A DNA stretch of 64,000 nucleotides from Spongiibacter sp. IMCC21906 (GTDB lineage: Bacteria; Pseudomonadota; Gammaproteobacteria; Pseudomonadales; Spongiibacteraceae): positions 2,495,001 through 2,559,000 of the forward strand of contig NZ_CP011477.1 in assembly GCF_001010805.1 (NCBI RefSeq), written 5' to 3'. The notes under the pieces were generated by a model. That model worked only from the letters and a program-made list of their open reading frames with translations. It did not search any database and was not told the origin of the DNA. The position numbers and the translations under genes were made by a program. Of the stretch, positions 10,450 to 19,545 are shown one piece after another. Numbering within the stretch: the first letter of the stretch is position 1; every line of letters starts with the position of its first letter.

Positions 10450-10518
10450 CCCGTTACAACTTATCCCGGCTAAAAAACGTCCATATACCATCCCAGGCGA
10501 TAACGCTTTTAACGCTGA

Positions 10519-11802
10519 TCAAGAAGAAGCTCTCAACGCAGCAAACACAGCGGCACCTCTAACGGCCTCCAAATCTTCCTCTACGTTCAAAGCGATCTCT
10601 GCCCGCTTTAGCGCCAACCGCCCATGATATTTGGCGGCATCGCTCATCCCGGCGTCACCGGTAGAGGCGAGTGAGTGTAAGGCTTTTTGTAATCGTACCG
10701 ACACCTCCACCATCGCTGCACCATCGCGACCAATTGCTGTAAATGCATCGTCGAACATTTGTCGCACTGTAACCTCCGGCACTTCTACACGGTCGTATTG
10801 AGGTAGATCATTATCCTCGGCGGTGTTGGGCTGCCCCCACTCGGCCAAGAGTCGCAGCAATGTTCCGACAACATTAATTGCCGTGCCGGGATCATTCACG
10901 GCAGGCGACAAGGCGCGGCTGGCAATCTCTGACAACACCACCAAGCCAAAGCGTGGGTCGTCGTCAAACAAACGATGGCGACCAATTTGAAACGCCTTGA
11001 TCACACATTGGGGATCAATATCGACGTTCTTGTCTTGCTTATCTCTGATGTAAGCTAATGGCTGACCCGGTGCGGCCAAGCTACCCGGCAGAGCCATCAC
11101 AACTAACCGAGCATCGGCCTCCTCCGCCCACTGCTGAAGTGCCGCTGTGTCGATATGTTGTACATACCCCACTCGCTCTGTAAACACAGCCTGACCACTG
11201 GGCTCAGCGCCAACTTGCACACCACAAAGCCTTGGCGCGTTCTGCCGACGTTTTAATGCTGCAGCAGTAGCCAATTCCACTTTATCGATGGTTGAACCCA
11301 TGCGTCCTAAACGGGCGATACGATCTACCCAGCGGACAAAGGTCATGATAACAATGCCAAACACCATTATCGTCAGCGCAAAGAGTACAAAGAGACCTGC
11401 GGTGTCGAAATAATTATTGGTGACTGCGGTAATCCCCACAACACTAAAAATAAATGCGCCAACAAAGGTCGACAGTGCATTTTGAGAGGCATCGTCCGCG
11501 ACAACCAAGGTGAACGAACGCGGGGTGGCGGTACTGCTTGCCGAAGCGTAGGCCGACACCATCGACGTCACCGAAAAAGTCGCAATAACCAACATGCTGG
11601 CAGACATAATGGACAGCAGCTTTTTGATTGAATCTACCGCAATCTCAGGGGCCAATTCTGCTAACGCACTGCCATCTGCCAGCTTGGCGATAAATACCGC
11701 TGCAATCGATAACAAACAAACAGCTAAGGGTTTAACCCAAAGCCGCTCGCGAAATCGGTTAATGATAAACCTGAGCCGGTCTGCCGACATGAACGAAGCC
11801 AT
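10519..11802 (-). CDS. DUF2254 membrane protein
   Basis: Predicted inner-membrane protein of 427 residues matching the DUF2254 family, whose function is unknown. Membrane segments lie in the first ~150 residues (two near the N-terminus, two around the stretch after DASQNALSTFVGAFIF), then a long soluble part containing SRALSPAVNDPGTA, a conserved stretch of the family. The open frame reaches 11868, but the ATG at 11802 sits six bases after AAGGGA, so the shorter start is taken. Single gene; neighbours give no functional hint. Confidence 0.85.
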   Translation of the reverse strand: MASFMSADRLRFIINRFRERLWVKPLAVCLLSIAAVFIAKLADGSALAELAPEIAVDSIKKLLSIMSASMLVIATFSVTSMVSAYASASSTATPRSFTLVVADDASQNALSTFVGAFIFSVVGITAVTNNYFDTAGLFVLFALTIMVFGIVIMTFVRWVDRIARLGRMGSTIDKVELATAAALKRRQNAPRLCGVQVGAEPSGQAVFTERVGYVQHIDTAALQQWAEEADARLVVMALPGSLAAPGQPLAYIRDKQDKNVDIDPQCVIKAFQIGRHRLFDDDPRFGLVVLSEIASRALSPAVNDPGTAINVVGTLLRLLAEWGQPNTAEDNDLPQYDRVEVPEVTVRQMFDDAFTAIGRDGAAMVEVSVRLQKALHSLASTGDAGMSDAAKYHGRLALKRAEIALNVEEDLEAVRGAAVFAALRASS

Positions 11803-11931
11803 TTTGATCCCTTTTTTAATTAATGGATTTTGGCTTAGGAAGGGGATGGGCGTCCATGCCCAATTCATTTTTTAAACTCTGTGCGCTGACCCGTACCTAT
11901 CTACAACCGCGGCATTTAAGCAATGAAAGGT

Positions 11932-12726
11932 TTACACAATATCGTCAACCACTCCGCCATCCACCCGCAGCGCGGCGCCACTGGTGGCTGAAGCCTGCTG
12001 AGAGCACACGTAAACGACCATATTGGCCACCTCTGCCGTGGTTGCCGGGCGCTGTATCACCGAGCTGGCGCGATGGGCCATCACAAATTCTGCGCCCAAC
12101 TCTTCTACACTTTTACCCGTTTTTTCTGCTTCATCGGCAAACATCGCCTCAAAACCATCGGACAAGGTCGGCCCCGGCAAGACACTGTTTACCGTTACGC
12201 CGCTGCCCGCCACACGTTTTGCCAACCCCCTCGACAACGACAGCTGCGCTGTTTTACTGACCCCGTAATGAATCATATCGGCGGGAATATTGCGCGCTGA
12301 CTCTGAAGAGATAAACACCACTCTGCCCCAGCCGTTTTCCTGCATCGTCGGCAAATACGCCCTGGATAATCGCACTCCCGACATCACATTGGTTTGCCAG
12401 TAACGCGCCCATGTGTCGTCGTCGGTTTCAAAGAAATCTTCCGGACCGTAGATGCCCGCATTGTTGACGAGAATATCCACTTTTGGCACTGCTTTGATCA
12501 ATGCCGCACAGCCCTCTGCACTGCCAAGGTCGGCAGCGACGGTGCTCAAGGTCGCCGAGGAAAATTCGGCAAGCAAGCTGTCTTTTGCCTTGCTGAGACT
12601 ACTTTCATTGCGGCCATTTAAAATGACCTCTGCGCCGGTCGCCAGCAAACCCTTGGCAATGGCAAAACCAATGCCGCCAGAAGAAGCCGTCACCAGTGCG
12701 CGTTTACCTTGAAGATCTATATGCAT
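11932..12726 (-). CDS. SDR family oxidoreductase (canonical active site)
   Basis: NAD(P)-dependent short-chain dehydrogenase/reductase of 264 residues, complete: TASSGGIG cofactor motif (13-20), NNAG (88-91), Ser140/141, and Tyr154-x-x-x-Lys158 (YGVSK). The C-terminal SGAALRVDGGVVDDIV is typical. Start placed at ATG 12726, preceded by AAAGGA at good distance; the open frame runs on to 12795 without a ribosome site. Divergent from a LysR regulator, the classic arrangement for a regulator and its target. The shared promoter is interrupted by the 318-bp element at 12851-13168. Substrate unknown. Confidence 0.9.
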   Translation of the reverse strand: MHIDLQGKRALVTASSGGIGFAIAKGLLATGAEVILNGRNESSLSKAKDSLLAEFSSATLSTVAADLGSAEGCAALIKAVPKVDILVNNAGIYGPEDFFETDDDTWARYWQTNVMSGVRLSRAYLPTMQENGWGRVVFISSESARNIPADMIHYGVSKTAQLSLSRGLAKRVAGSGVTVNSVLPGPTLSDGFEAMFADEAEKTGKSVEELGAEFVMAHRASSVIQRPATTAEVANMVVYVCSQQASATSGAALRVDGGVVDDIV

Positions 12727-12850
12727 TTCATATCCTTTAGTGTTGAGGAATCTTGAGCAATACCTTTCTGCCAATTGCTGAGCAGAAGCGAACAAGTGTC
12801 CACAAAAATATCGTATCGGCCCCGGTTTATTGATTAAATAGACAAAGTAT

Positions 12851-12874
12851 TAAGGCACCTCTGATTAATTCGGT
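12851..12874 (+). repeat. Left terminal inverted repeat
   Basis: 24 bases, exact reverse complement of 13145-13168. Confidence 0.9.
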
Positions 12875-13144
12875 AATGTTTCAACGGAGTCTCTGGCGCG
12901 CACTGGCAAGACGCGATGCGAACGACTGCATGGATGCAGGAGGTAGCGCAACGCAGGAGCAGTTGCCGCGATTAAGGCTGGTTGTCCTTAATGAGCATGG
13001 CAACGCAGTCCAGTGTGCGCCAGAGGCCCGCCCCTCGGGGCTTAGCCAAAAGCGACTCAACTGCGTTGCCGCCACTTGAAAGGCAACCAGCATTCCTTCA
13101 TGTCGGCGCCTTGTTGAGCCGCTTTTGGCTAAGCTTGAGATATC

Positions 13145-13168
13145 ACCGAATTAATCAGAGGTGCCTTA
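13145..13168 (-). repeat. Right terminal inverted repeat
   Basis: 24 bases, exact reverse complement of 12851-12874. It contains a GTG at 13161 that is in frame with the LysR gene but is not its start. Confidence 0.9.
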
Positions 13169-13193
13169 TGTAATTTTGTCTAAAGAGTTAAAA

Positions 13194-14096
13194 ATGAAGG
13201 GATTAGATGACCTGATCGGCCTACGGGTATTTGAGCGTGTAGTCACCTTAGGTAGCCTGACCGCGGCCGCTCAGGATTTAGGCCTGTCTATTGCCGCCGC
13301 CAGTAAACGGCTGGCCAAGCTGGAAGCCCGCCTGGGTTTGCAACTCATTCATCGCAGCACCCGCCGATTGTCGGTCAGCGACGAGGGTAAAACCCTTTAC
13401 AGCTACGCTCAACGCGCTCTTTTAGAACTGGATCAAGCCGAAGAAATTCTGCTGCAAACCAACCAGCGGGTGGCGGGTAACTTACGTATCACCGCCCCCC
13501 ACAGCTTTGGTCGGCAGCGTTTGGTGCCCCTCCTCGCGCCCTTTAAACGCGACTTTCCCGATTTAAACTTGCAGTTGATATTTACCGACGGAGTAGAAGA
13601 CTTAATTGCTGGCAGTATTGATGTGGCTATCCGCTATGGCCAGCTTCCCGATTCGGGCATGGTGGCCCGGGAACTACTCCCCAACCGCCGGGTGCTATGT
13701 GCATCGCCAGACTATTTAGGCCGTTGGGGCACCCCCAGTTCACTAGACGACTTACAACAACACCAGTGTATTGTGCTGGGCAGACAGGCTGATACTGAGT
13801 GGCGGTTTACCAATAGCAGCGTTCAAGTCCACGGCAGCATTTGCTGTAACGATGGCGAAGCGGGTCACAGCATGGCCCTGCAAGGTATGGGAATTGTACT
13901 GAAGTCGTATTGGGATGTTGTCGAAGACCTGCAGTCAGGGCAATTAATTCAAGTCCTCCCCGACCATGCCCAAGCCTCGGCGCCGATCAGCGCAGTGTAT
14001 TTACAGAAACGCGACCTGGCACCCAGGGTGCGCGTGTTTATCGACTTTTTGGTGGCCGAAATGGACAAACTGCGCAGTCAACTGCCTTTTGTTTAA
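13194..14096 (+). CDS. LysR-family transcriptional regulator
   Basis: 300-residue LysR-type regulator: N-terminal winged helix-turn-helix (LGSLTAAAQDLGLSIAAASKRLAKLE, given here in part) and a C-terminal periplasmic-binding-like effector domain, of the AaeR/DmlR-like kind. The start is ATG 13194 (MKGLDDLIGL). A longer frame from GTG 13161 begins inside the right inverted repeat of the inserted element and is rejected. It probably controlled the divergent SDR gene; the element now separates the two genes by about 470 bp. Effector unknown. Confidence 0.92.
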   Translation: MKGLDDLIGLRVFERVVTLGSLTAAAQDLGLSIAAASKRLAKLEARLGLQLIHRSTRRLSVSDEGKTLYSYAQRALLELDQAEEILLQTNQRVAGNLRITAPHSFGRQRLVPLLAPFKRDFPDLNLQLIFTDGVEDLIAGSIDVAIRYGQLPDSGMVARELLPNRRVLCASPDYLGRWGTPSSLDDLQQHQCIVLGRQADTEWRFTNSSVQVHGSICCNDGEAGHSMALQGMGIVLKSYWDVVEDLQSGQLIQVLPDHAQASAPISAVYLQKRDLAPRVRVFIDFLVAEMDKLRSQLPFV

Positions 14097-14158
14097 TGTG
14101 GGGCTGCCGCTTGCCTGGCATGAGTCATCAACCTGACGACACCCTCTTCCCCACACCT

Positions 14159-16648
14159 TTAGCTCCTCAAAATAGCCATTGGCGGCGCGCTCACCACCCG
14201 CCGACAACCCAGCCATCCTGTGGCTGCAAACAAAAACCCACCAAACAAGGGCGCAGCAATAAACACCGGCCAATGCCATACCAACGGCATGTCCAACACC
14301 CATAGCTGCACGGCCGATAAAGTTAGGTTACATCCCAGCGCGGCCAGTAAGCCCGCCATTGCCCCCATCACCACAAACTCGGCTAACAAGCTGCTACGAA
14401 TTAACGACGTACTGGCTCCCAGCGTTCGGAGTAAGGCATTTTCTTTGAGGCGACTGTCAAGACTCGCCTGCACATTCGCAAGCGTCACTAACAGCGCACA
14501 CACCAGCACCATCGCCAACACTAAACCAATAGCCGCACTGAGCTGGGCAATCACGGTTTTCATTTGCTTCAAAATGCCGTCAATTTCAATAAGCGTAAAG
14601 GTGGGAAATTGTCGGAGCAATTCGGATAACAATGGCTTTTTATCCGGCGGCAAATAAAAGCTGGTGATATAGCTACCGGCATATTGACTCAAACTATCAG
14701 GCGGAAAAATAAAATAAAAGTTGGGGCGCATACTCGTCCACTCCAGACTCCTTATACTCGCCACCTCCGCAAACAGCGACTGCCCGCCTAAGTCAAAACG
14801 TAACCGGCTGCCCAGCTCCAGTTTAAGTTGCTCGGCGATATCGACTTCGACAGAAACGGGCAGAGGCTCGCGTTGCTTATCACCGGCTTGCCACCAACGC
14901 CCCGACAATAAGCGATTATCATCTGGCAAGGTTTCGGCCCAGCTCAGGTTCATCTCTCTATCAATATTATCTTCGGCCTTATCTATGCCTTTAATATCAC
15001 CCACGGCATTGCCATCAATATGACTAAGGCGTCCCCGCACCATGGGATACAAACCCGCGTAGGAAATCTCCTGCCGTTGAAAAAATGCCTGCAGCGGTGC
15101 CAGTTCAACATTCTGAATATTAATTAAGAAGTGATTGGGCGCACCAGCATCTACTTGTAACTGCCAATCTTCGATTAGGGACTCTCTCAACACCGCCAGG
15201 CTGGCCAGTGCCATTAACGCCAATGCAAAACTGGCTACCTGAAAAGCATTGGCAAAACGCCGTCGATAGATTGCTGCCAACACCAATCGCAAGCGTGTGC
15301 CCTTGGCTTTTTCTGCGCGAAATTTAGCAAAGCGAATCAGTAACAGCACCGACACCATAGCCAAAACGACCAGAGTGATGCTGGCAAACATCACCGCTAA
15401 AGCAATCCACAAATTGCCGCTATACCACCACATTAAGCCAGCGATACCAAACAAACCCAAACCGCCGCTGGCCACTAGCGCAGTACTACCAGCAGCCTGA
15501 TCACGACGCAGGACGCGCAGGGGTGAAACCCGACTCAACTGCCAGATAGGCGGCATCGCAAAAACCAGAGTACAGACCAAGGCCGTGGCGCCGCCCACCA
15601 GCAATGGCAACCAACCGGCACTGGGTATCTCCAGATCGATCAGCTCTCTCAGGCTGTAAAATAAGCTCCACTGCAGGGCTTTACCCACCACGGCACCCAT
15701 CAAGGTGGCCAGTACCGCCAACAAAAACAACTCGACGAAGAAGCTGTGCAAAATATAACGGCGACTGGCACCGAGAGCTTTCATAACAGCCACCTGGTCA
15801 ACATGGCGCTCACCAAAACGCCGGGCAGCCAGTGCCACGGCTACACCCGCCAGCGCCACACCCAAACTTGCGGCCAACAGTAAATACCCCTCGGCTCTCG
15901 ATAATGTTTCGGCAAGGGCGGGCTGGCCGTCGCGTACATCCAACCACTTATGGGCAGGTAATAACTGAGGCTGTAACCACTGTTGATACGCCTCCAATGC
16001 CTCGGCATCGCCACTGAATAAATAGCGATACGACACTCGGCTACCGGGCTGAACAACCTCGGTGGCGGCAACATCCTCTTGGTTCATCAGTGCTCTTGCC
16101 GCAAACAACCCAGACATGCCGCCTTGATCTGGCTCGCTTATTAACACTTTGCTGGCCGTTAGACTCAGCTCTCCCAGCTCAATTTTCATGCCGGGCGTTA
16201 TCGCCAATAGTGAAAACAACCGCGAGTCTAGCCAGATTTCGCCAGGGGCCGGGCCCACCTCAGTCAACTGCCCCGGCCCAAACACCTCGTCACCTGCCTC
16301 AATGGCGCCAATCAAGGGGTAAGCTGCCGTGGCAGCTTTAATCGACGCCAATTGCAATTGATCATCAGCCATTAACATCGAGCGGAAACGCAGGGTTTGG
16401 GCCTGACGTAAATCCAACTCTCCGGCCTTTTCCAGCCACGCCTGGGGTAGCGGTCTAGGTGACTTCAATACCCGGTCAGCAGCCAGAAAATGCTGACTCT
16501 GCTCCAGCATGGCCAGGTTTAAACGTTCGGAAAACCCGGCAATACCGCTGACAATGCTCACCGCCAATAACAGCGATAGGGCCAACAAAGCCAGCTCCCC
16601 GCCCCGCCATGCTCTGAGTAAATTGCGTAATGCATGTCGAAACATCAT
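14159..16648 (-). CDS. ybbP: ABC transporter permease, YbbP/FtsX-like
   Basis: 829-residue MacB/FtsX-superfamily permease with about ten membrane segments: one near the N-terminus, a cluster at ~250-440, one near 470 and a last set at ~700-815, with large extracytoplasmic domains between. The gene overlaps ybbA (its ATPase) by four bases, and tesA lies just beyond, the same trio as ybbP-ybbA-tesA in E. coli. Such proteins are mechanotransmission-type exporters rather than classic channels; the E. coli cargo is not settled. The C-terminus is basic (WLGCRRVVSAPPMAILR). Confidence 0.92.
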   Translation of the reverse strand: MMFRHALRNLLRAWRGGELALLALSLLLAVSIVSGIAGFSERLNLAMLEQSQHFLAADRVLKSPRPLPQAWLEKAGELDLRQAQTLRFRSMLMADDQLQLASIKAATAAYPLIGAIEAGDEVFGPGQLTEVGPAPGEIWLDSRLFSLLAITPGMKIELGELSLTASKVLISEPDQGGMSGLFAARALMNQEDVAATEVVQPGSRVSYRYLFSGDAEALEAYQQWLQPQLLPAHKWLDVRDGQPALAETLSRAEGYLLLAASLGVALAGVAVALAARRFGERHVDQVAVMKALGASRRYILHSFFVELFLLAVLATLMGAVVGKALQWSLFYSLRELIDLEIPSAGWLPLLVGGATALVCTLVFAMPPIWQLSRVSPLRVLRRDQAAGSTALVASGGLGLFGIAGLMWWYSGNLWIALAVMFASITLVVLAMVSVLLLIRFAKFRAEKAKGTRLRLVLAAIYRRRFANAFQVASFALALMALASLAVLRESLIEDWQLQVDAGAPNHFLINIQNVELAPLQAFFQRQEISYAGLYPMVRGRLSHIDGNAVGDIKGIDKAEDNIDREMNLSWAETLPDDNRLLSGRWWQAGDKQREPLPVSVEVDIAEQLKLELGSRLRFDLGGQSLFAEVASIRSLEWTSMRPNFYFIFPPDSLSQYAGSYITSFYLPPDKKPLLSELLRQFPTFTLIEIDGILKQMKTVIAQLSAAIGLVLAMVLVCALLVTLANVQASLDSRLKENALLRTLGASTSLIRSSLLAEFVVMGAMAGLLAALGCNLTLSAVQLWVLDMPLVWHWPVFIAAPLFGGFLFAATGWLGCRRVVSAPPMAILRS

Positions 16649-17325
16649 GATGGGCGATCTTCCGTCAACACCCCATCATCCATTGTTAAAATGCGCTGAC
16701 AGCGACTGGCAAGGCTGGCTTCATGGGTGACCAACACCAAAGTCGTGGCAGATTTTTGGTTTAACTCAAACAGTAAATCAATTATGTGTGCGCCGGTTTT
16801 AGCATCAAGATTACCGGTGGGCTCATCGGCAAACAAAATTTTGGGTTGCACAGCAAAGGCGCGGGCCAACGCCACGCGCTGTTGCTCCCCCCCGGAAAGC
16901 TGCCTAGGGTAATGGCTCTCTCGCTCGGCCAGCCCGACGCGATGCAAAAATGTTTTGGCAGTTGCCAGTGCATCGCGGCGCTGGTCTAGCTCGAGCGGCA
17001 ACATAACGTTTTCTAATGCGCTTAAACCCGGCAGCAATTGAAATGACTGAAAGACAAAGCCGACATAGCGCGCCCGCAAGGCTGCACGTTGGTCTTCATT
17101 CATTGAACTCAACGACTCTCCGGCAATGGATACATCACCCGTGCTGGCGGTATCTAGCCCTGCAAGCAGTCCCAGCAACGTTGATTTACCGGCACCTGAA
17201 GCTCCGACAATGGCCACGCTTTCTCCTGTCTTGATTTCTACAGAAATCCCTTTCAATATCTGCAGCGTATGTCCAGCTAGTGCCACTGTCTTACTGAGGT
17301 TTGTAACCGATATCATATGACTCAC
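16645..17325 (-). CDS. ybbA: ABC transporter ATP-binding protein, YbbA-like
   Basis: Cytoplasmic ATPase of the LolD/MacB class, 226 residues: Walker A GASGAGKST, Q-loop FQSFQLLPGLSALENVMLP, signature LSGGEQQR, Walker B ILFADEPTGNLD, switch His in VTHE. It pairs with the overlapping YbbP permease. The longest frame begins at GTG 17325. An ATG at 17316 directly abuts the divergent tesA ATG in CATATG; either start is possible, and neither has a clear ribosome site. Its promoter must lie inside tesA. Confidence 0.93.
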   Translation of the reverse strand: MSHMISVTNLSKTVALAGHTLQILKGISVEIKTGESVAIVGASGAGKSTLLGLLAGLDTASTGDVSIAGESLSSMNEDQRAALRARYVGFVFQSFQLLPGLSALENVMLPLELDQRRDALATAKTFLHRVGLAERESHYPRQLSGGEQQRVALARAFAVQPKILFADEPTGNLDAKTGAHIIDLLFELNQKSATTLVLVTHEASLASRCQRILTMDDGVLTEDRPS

Positions 17326-17970
17326 TTTATCCAGTTTTTGCCCGGACGGATTTCGCCTCGGCGCGCACTAGCCCTATTGCTAGTCCTGTTATTACAAGGG
17401 GCTTTGCCCCGAATTGTCCTTGCCGACACCATTCTACTATTGGGCGACAGTCTGAGTGCCGCCTATAAAATACCCGTAGAAAGTAGCTGGCCCGCCTTGT
17501 TACAAGATTCCATCGACGAGGAACACAGCCTTAAAAATGCCAGTGTCAGCGGCGAAACCACTGCGGGGGGGCTTGCCCGACTACCGGCGCTACTCGCCAA
17601 AAACAATACCGATATATTGATTATTGAGCTGGGAGGCAATGATGGGCTGCGTGGCTACCCGCTGGTACGCATACGAGAAAATATCGAAAAAATGATCAAG
17701 CTTGGCCAAAAAAAGGGGGCCAAGGTTGTGTTACTGGGCATGCATATTCCGCCTAATTACGGCCGCCGCTATGCCGACGGCTTTCACAATATTTACCTAT
17801 CACTAGCCGAAGAAAACAATACGGCCTTATTGCCGTTTTTACTAGATGGGGTGGCCAAGCAACCACGGCTAATGCAGGGCGACGGCATTCATCCCACGGC
17901 AGAGGCCCAGCCGATAATTTTGCAGAATGTATTGTCGGTGCTACGACCTTTGCTCGACTCGACTAATTAA
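17317..17970 (+). CDS. tesA: TesA-like GDSL lipase/thioesterase (arylesterase)
   Basis: Periplasmic multifunctional esterase (thioesterase I/protease I/lysophospholipase L1 family), 217 residues. Signal peptide about 1-36 (RRALALLLVLLLQGAL..VLA), then the SGNH blocks: GDSLSAAY with the nucleophile Ser, a Gly in GETTAG, GGNDG with the oxyanion Asn, and DGIHPTAEAQ with catalytic Asp and His. Divergent from ybbA with start codons back to back, the usual genomic partnership. The ribosome site is weak. Ends ahead of convergent fumC. Confidence 0.93.
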   Translation: MTHFIQFLPGRISPRRALALLLVLLLQGALPRIVLADTILLLGDSLSAAYKIPVESSWPALLQDSIDEEHSLKNASVSGETTAGGLARLPALLAKNNTDILIIELGGNDGLRGYPLVRIRENIEKMIKLGQKKGAKVVLLGMHIPPNYGRRYADGFHNIYLSLAEENNTALLPFLLDGVAKQPRLMQGDGIHPTAEAQPIILQNVLSVLRPLLDSTN

Positions 17971-18034
17971 ACGCCGTTCAGGCACTTAAAATGCGGGAGG
18001 CTTAAAGCCCTACAAAAGCCCCTACAAAATGGCC

Positions 18035-19399
18035 TTACACCAAGTTTCGAGGATCAAGCATCTTTTCCAGTTCAGTTCTGGATAGGTCAGTCATTTTTTC
18101 TGCGACATCAATCACTGGCCGCCCTTCTTTATAAGCTTTTTTAGCAATGTCAGCCGCATTTAAATACCCTATCACCGGATTTAAGGCCGTCACCAAAATA
18201 GGGTTGCGGGACACCGCCCGATTCAACGCTGCCTCATTAACCACAAAGCCAGCAATAGCTTTGTCTGCCAATGCCGTCATGGCATTACTCATCAGCTTAA
18301 TACTCTGCAATAAGTTACTGGCGATAACGGGGAGCATTACATTTAACTGAAAATTACCCGATTGCCCGGCAACCGTTATACACGCATCATTTCCTATCAC
18401 CTGTGCCGAGGCCATCGCGACCGCTTCAGGAATAACCGGATTCACCTTACCCGGCATAATACTGCTGCCAGGTTGCAATTCCGGAAGCTGAATTTCACCC
18501 AAGCCGGCCAATGGCCCGCTATTCATCCAGCGCAAATCATTACTGATTTTCATTAAACTGACCGCCAGCGTTTTCAACTGTCCCGACGCAGCCACGGCCA
18601 CGTCTTGACTGGCAATGCCTTCAAAGAAGGAGCCGTTAGGCATAAAACTCATACCCGTATCCGCACTTAATGCCGCACAGAATTTTTCTGCAAACAAGGG
18701 AGGCGCATTCACTCCCGTGCCCACGGCTGTTCCACCCTGGGACAACAAACAAAATTGACGAAGTGTTTCTTGTAAGCGTTCGCGGTTTTTATCAAGCTGC
18801 CCTGACCAAGCCTCCAGCTCTTGTGAACAGCGAATGGGCATGGCATCCATCAAGTGGGTACGGCCAGTTTTAACGATATCGTGCAGCTCAATACTCCGTT
18901 CATTAATAACAGCTTGTAAATGATCTAATGCCGGTAAAAGGCGCTGTTGAAGGGCCAGTGCAGCACTGAGATGAATGGCCGTAGGAATCACATCATTGCT
19001 GCTCTGGCTCATATTAACGTGATCGTTGGGGCTAATCTCAAGGCCACTATGACGCTGCGCCAAGGCAGCCAGCACCTCGTTCACATTCATATTGGTGCTG
19101 GTCCCGGAGCCGGTTTGAAACACATCAACCGGAAATTGATCGGCATATTCGCCAGCCAGGATTTTTTCCGCGGCCAAACTGATGGCTTGATATACCGCTT
19201 CGTCCATGAGCCCGGCCTCATGGTTTATCATTGCTGCACAGCGCTTAATACGCGCCACTGCGCGAATAAACTCGCTGGGCATGTGCTGGTCGCTAATCTT
19301 AAAATTGTCCACCGCGCGCTGAGTTTGGGCGGCATATAAGGCAGATTCAGGTACCTCGACCTCACCCATGCTGTCTGTTTCTTTGCGATACCCAACCAT
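18035..19399 (-). CDS. fumC: Fumarate hydratase class II
   Basis: Iron-independent fumarase of the citrate cycle (fumarate + water to malate), 454 residues, homotetramer. The superfamily signature GSSIMPGKVNP is present, as are TGSGTSTNMNVNEV and the TGRTHLMDAMP region. E. coli FumC is 467. The gene stands alone. Its upstream region has two copies of ATCTTAAG three bases apart (about 19408-19427), just before the ribosome site AAGGAGAG. The oxygen-stable FumC form fits marine aerobes. Confidence 0.96.
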   Translation of the reverse strand: MVGYRKETDSMGEVEVPESALYAAQTQRAVDNFKISDQHMPSEFIRAVARIKRCAAMINHEAGLMDEAVYQAISLAAEKILAGEYADQFPVDVFQTGSGTSTNMNVNEVLAALAQRHSGLEISPNDHVNMSQSSNDVIPTAIHLSAALALQQRLLPALDHLQAVINERSIELHDIVKTGRTHLMDAMPIRCSQELEAWSGQLDKNRERLQETLRQFCLLSQGGTAVGTGVNAPPLFAEKFCAALSADTGMSFMPNGSFFEGIASQDVAVAASGQLKTLAVSLMKISNDLRWMNSGPLAGLGEIQLPELQPGSSIMPGKVNPVIPEAVAMASAQVIGNDACITVAGQSGNFQLNVMLPVIASNLLQSIKLMSNAMTALADKAIAGFVVNEAALNRAVSRNPILVTALNPVIGYLNAADIAKKAYKEGRPVIDVAEKMTDLSRTELEKMLDPRNLV

Positions 19400-19545
19400 G
19401 TTTCTCTCCTTAAGATAATCTTAAGATAGCCCGTAAATAATGCCCGTGTCTTATGCTAAAGCTGACAGATGGCAGCGAGAGATGTTCCCCTACCCTATGC
19501 CAGCTCGACAACTGATAGAATAGCCACCCTGAATGGGAGGAACCG

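Larger units (their letters stand above)
12851..13168. mobile_element. MITE-like non-coding element, 318 bp, 24-bp terminal inverted repeats
   Basis: Ends are perfect 24-bp inverted repeats beginning TAAGGCACCTCTGATTAATT. The outermost TA on each side could be a TA target duplication (Tc1/mariner-IS630 style), though TA is itself palindromic. The interior codes for nothing convincing but is dense with further dyads: CTGCAT-GG-ATGCAG (12926-12939), ATTAAGG/CCTTAAT (12971-12992), a 17-bp imperfect repeat (12890-12906 with 13010-13026) and a 21-bp repeat with one mismatch (13040-13060 with 13114-13134). GCAACGCAG occurs at 12948 and 13000 and inverted at 13061. It looks like a non-autonomous element moved in trans; no transposase is in the window. 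Confidence 0.7.
12839..13182. promoter_or_regulatory. Split palindrome: LysR operator interrupted by an insertion
   Basis: TAGACAAA (12839-12846) and its exact reverse complement TTTGTCTA (13175-13182) flank the 318-bp element. Removing the element and one TA leaves TAGACAAA-N12-TTTGTCTA in the gap between a divergent SDR and LysR gene, the expected place for a LysR-type operator. The arms are directly visible; operator function and the pre-insertion state are inferred. Confidence 0.5.

Noticed and set aside
12876-13093. Short frames of about 70 codons inside the 318-bp element, on both strands
   Set aside because: They arise from inverted repeats, have no ribosome site and no protein-like composition.
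14096-14157. TGTGGGG/CCCCACA pairing between LysR and ybbP ends
   Set aside because: Arms are separated by more than 40 bases with no T-run; too weak for a terminator.
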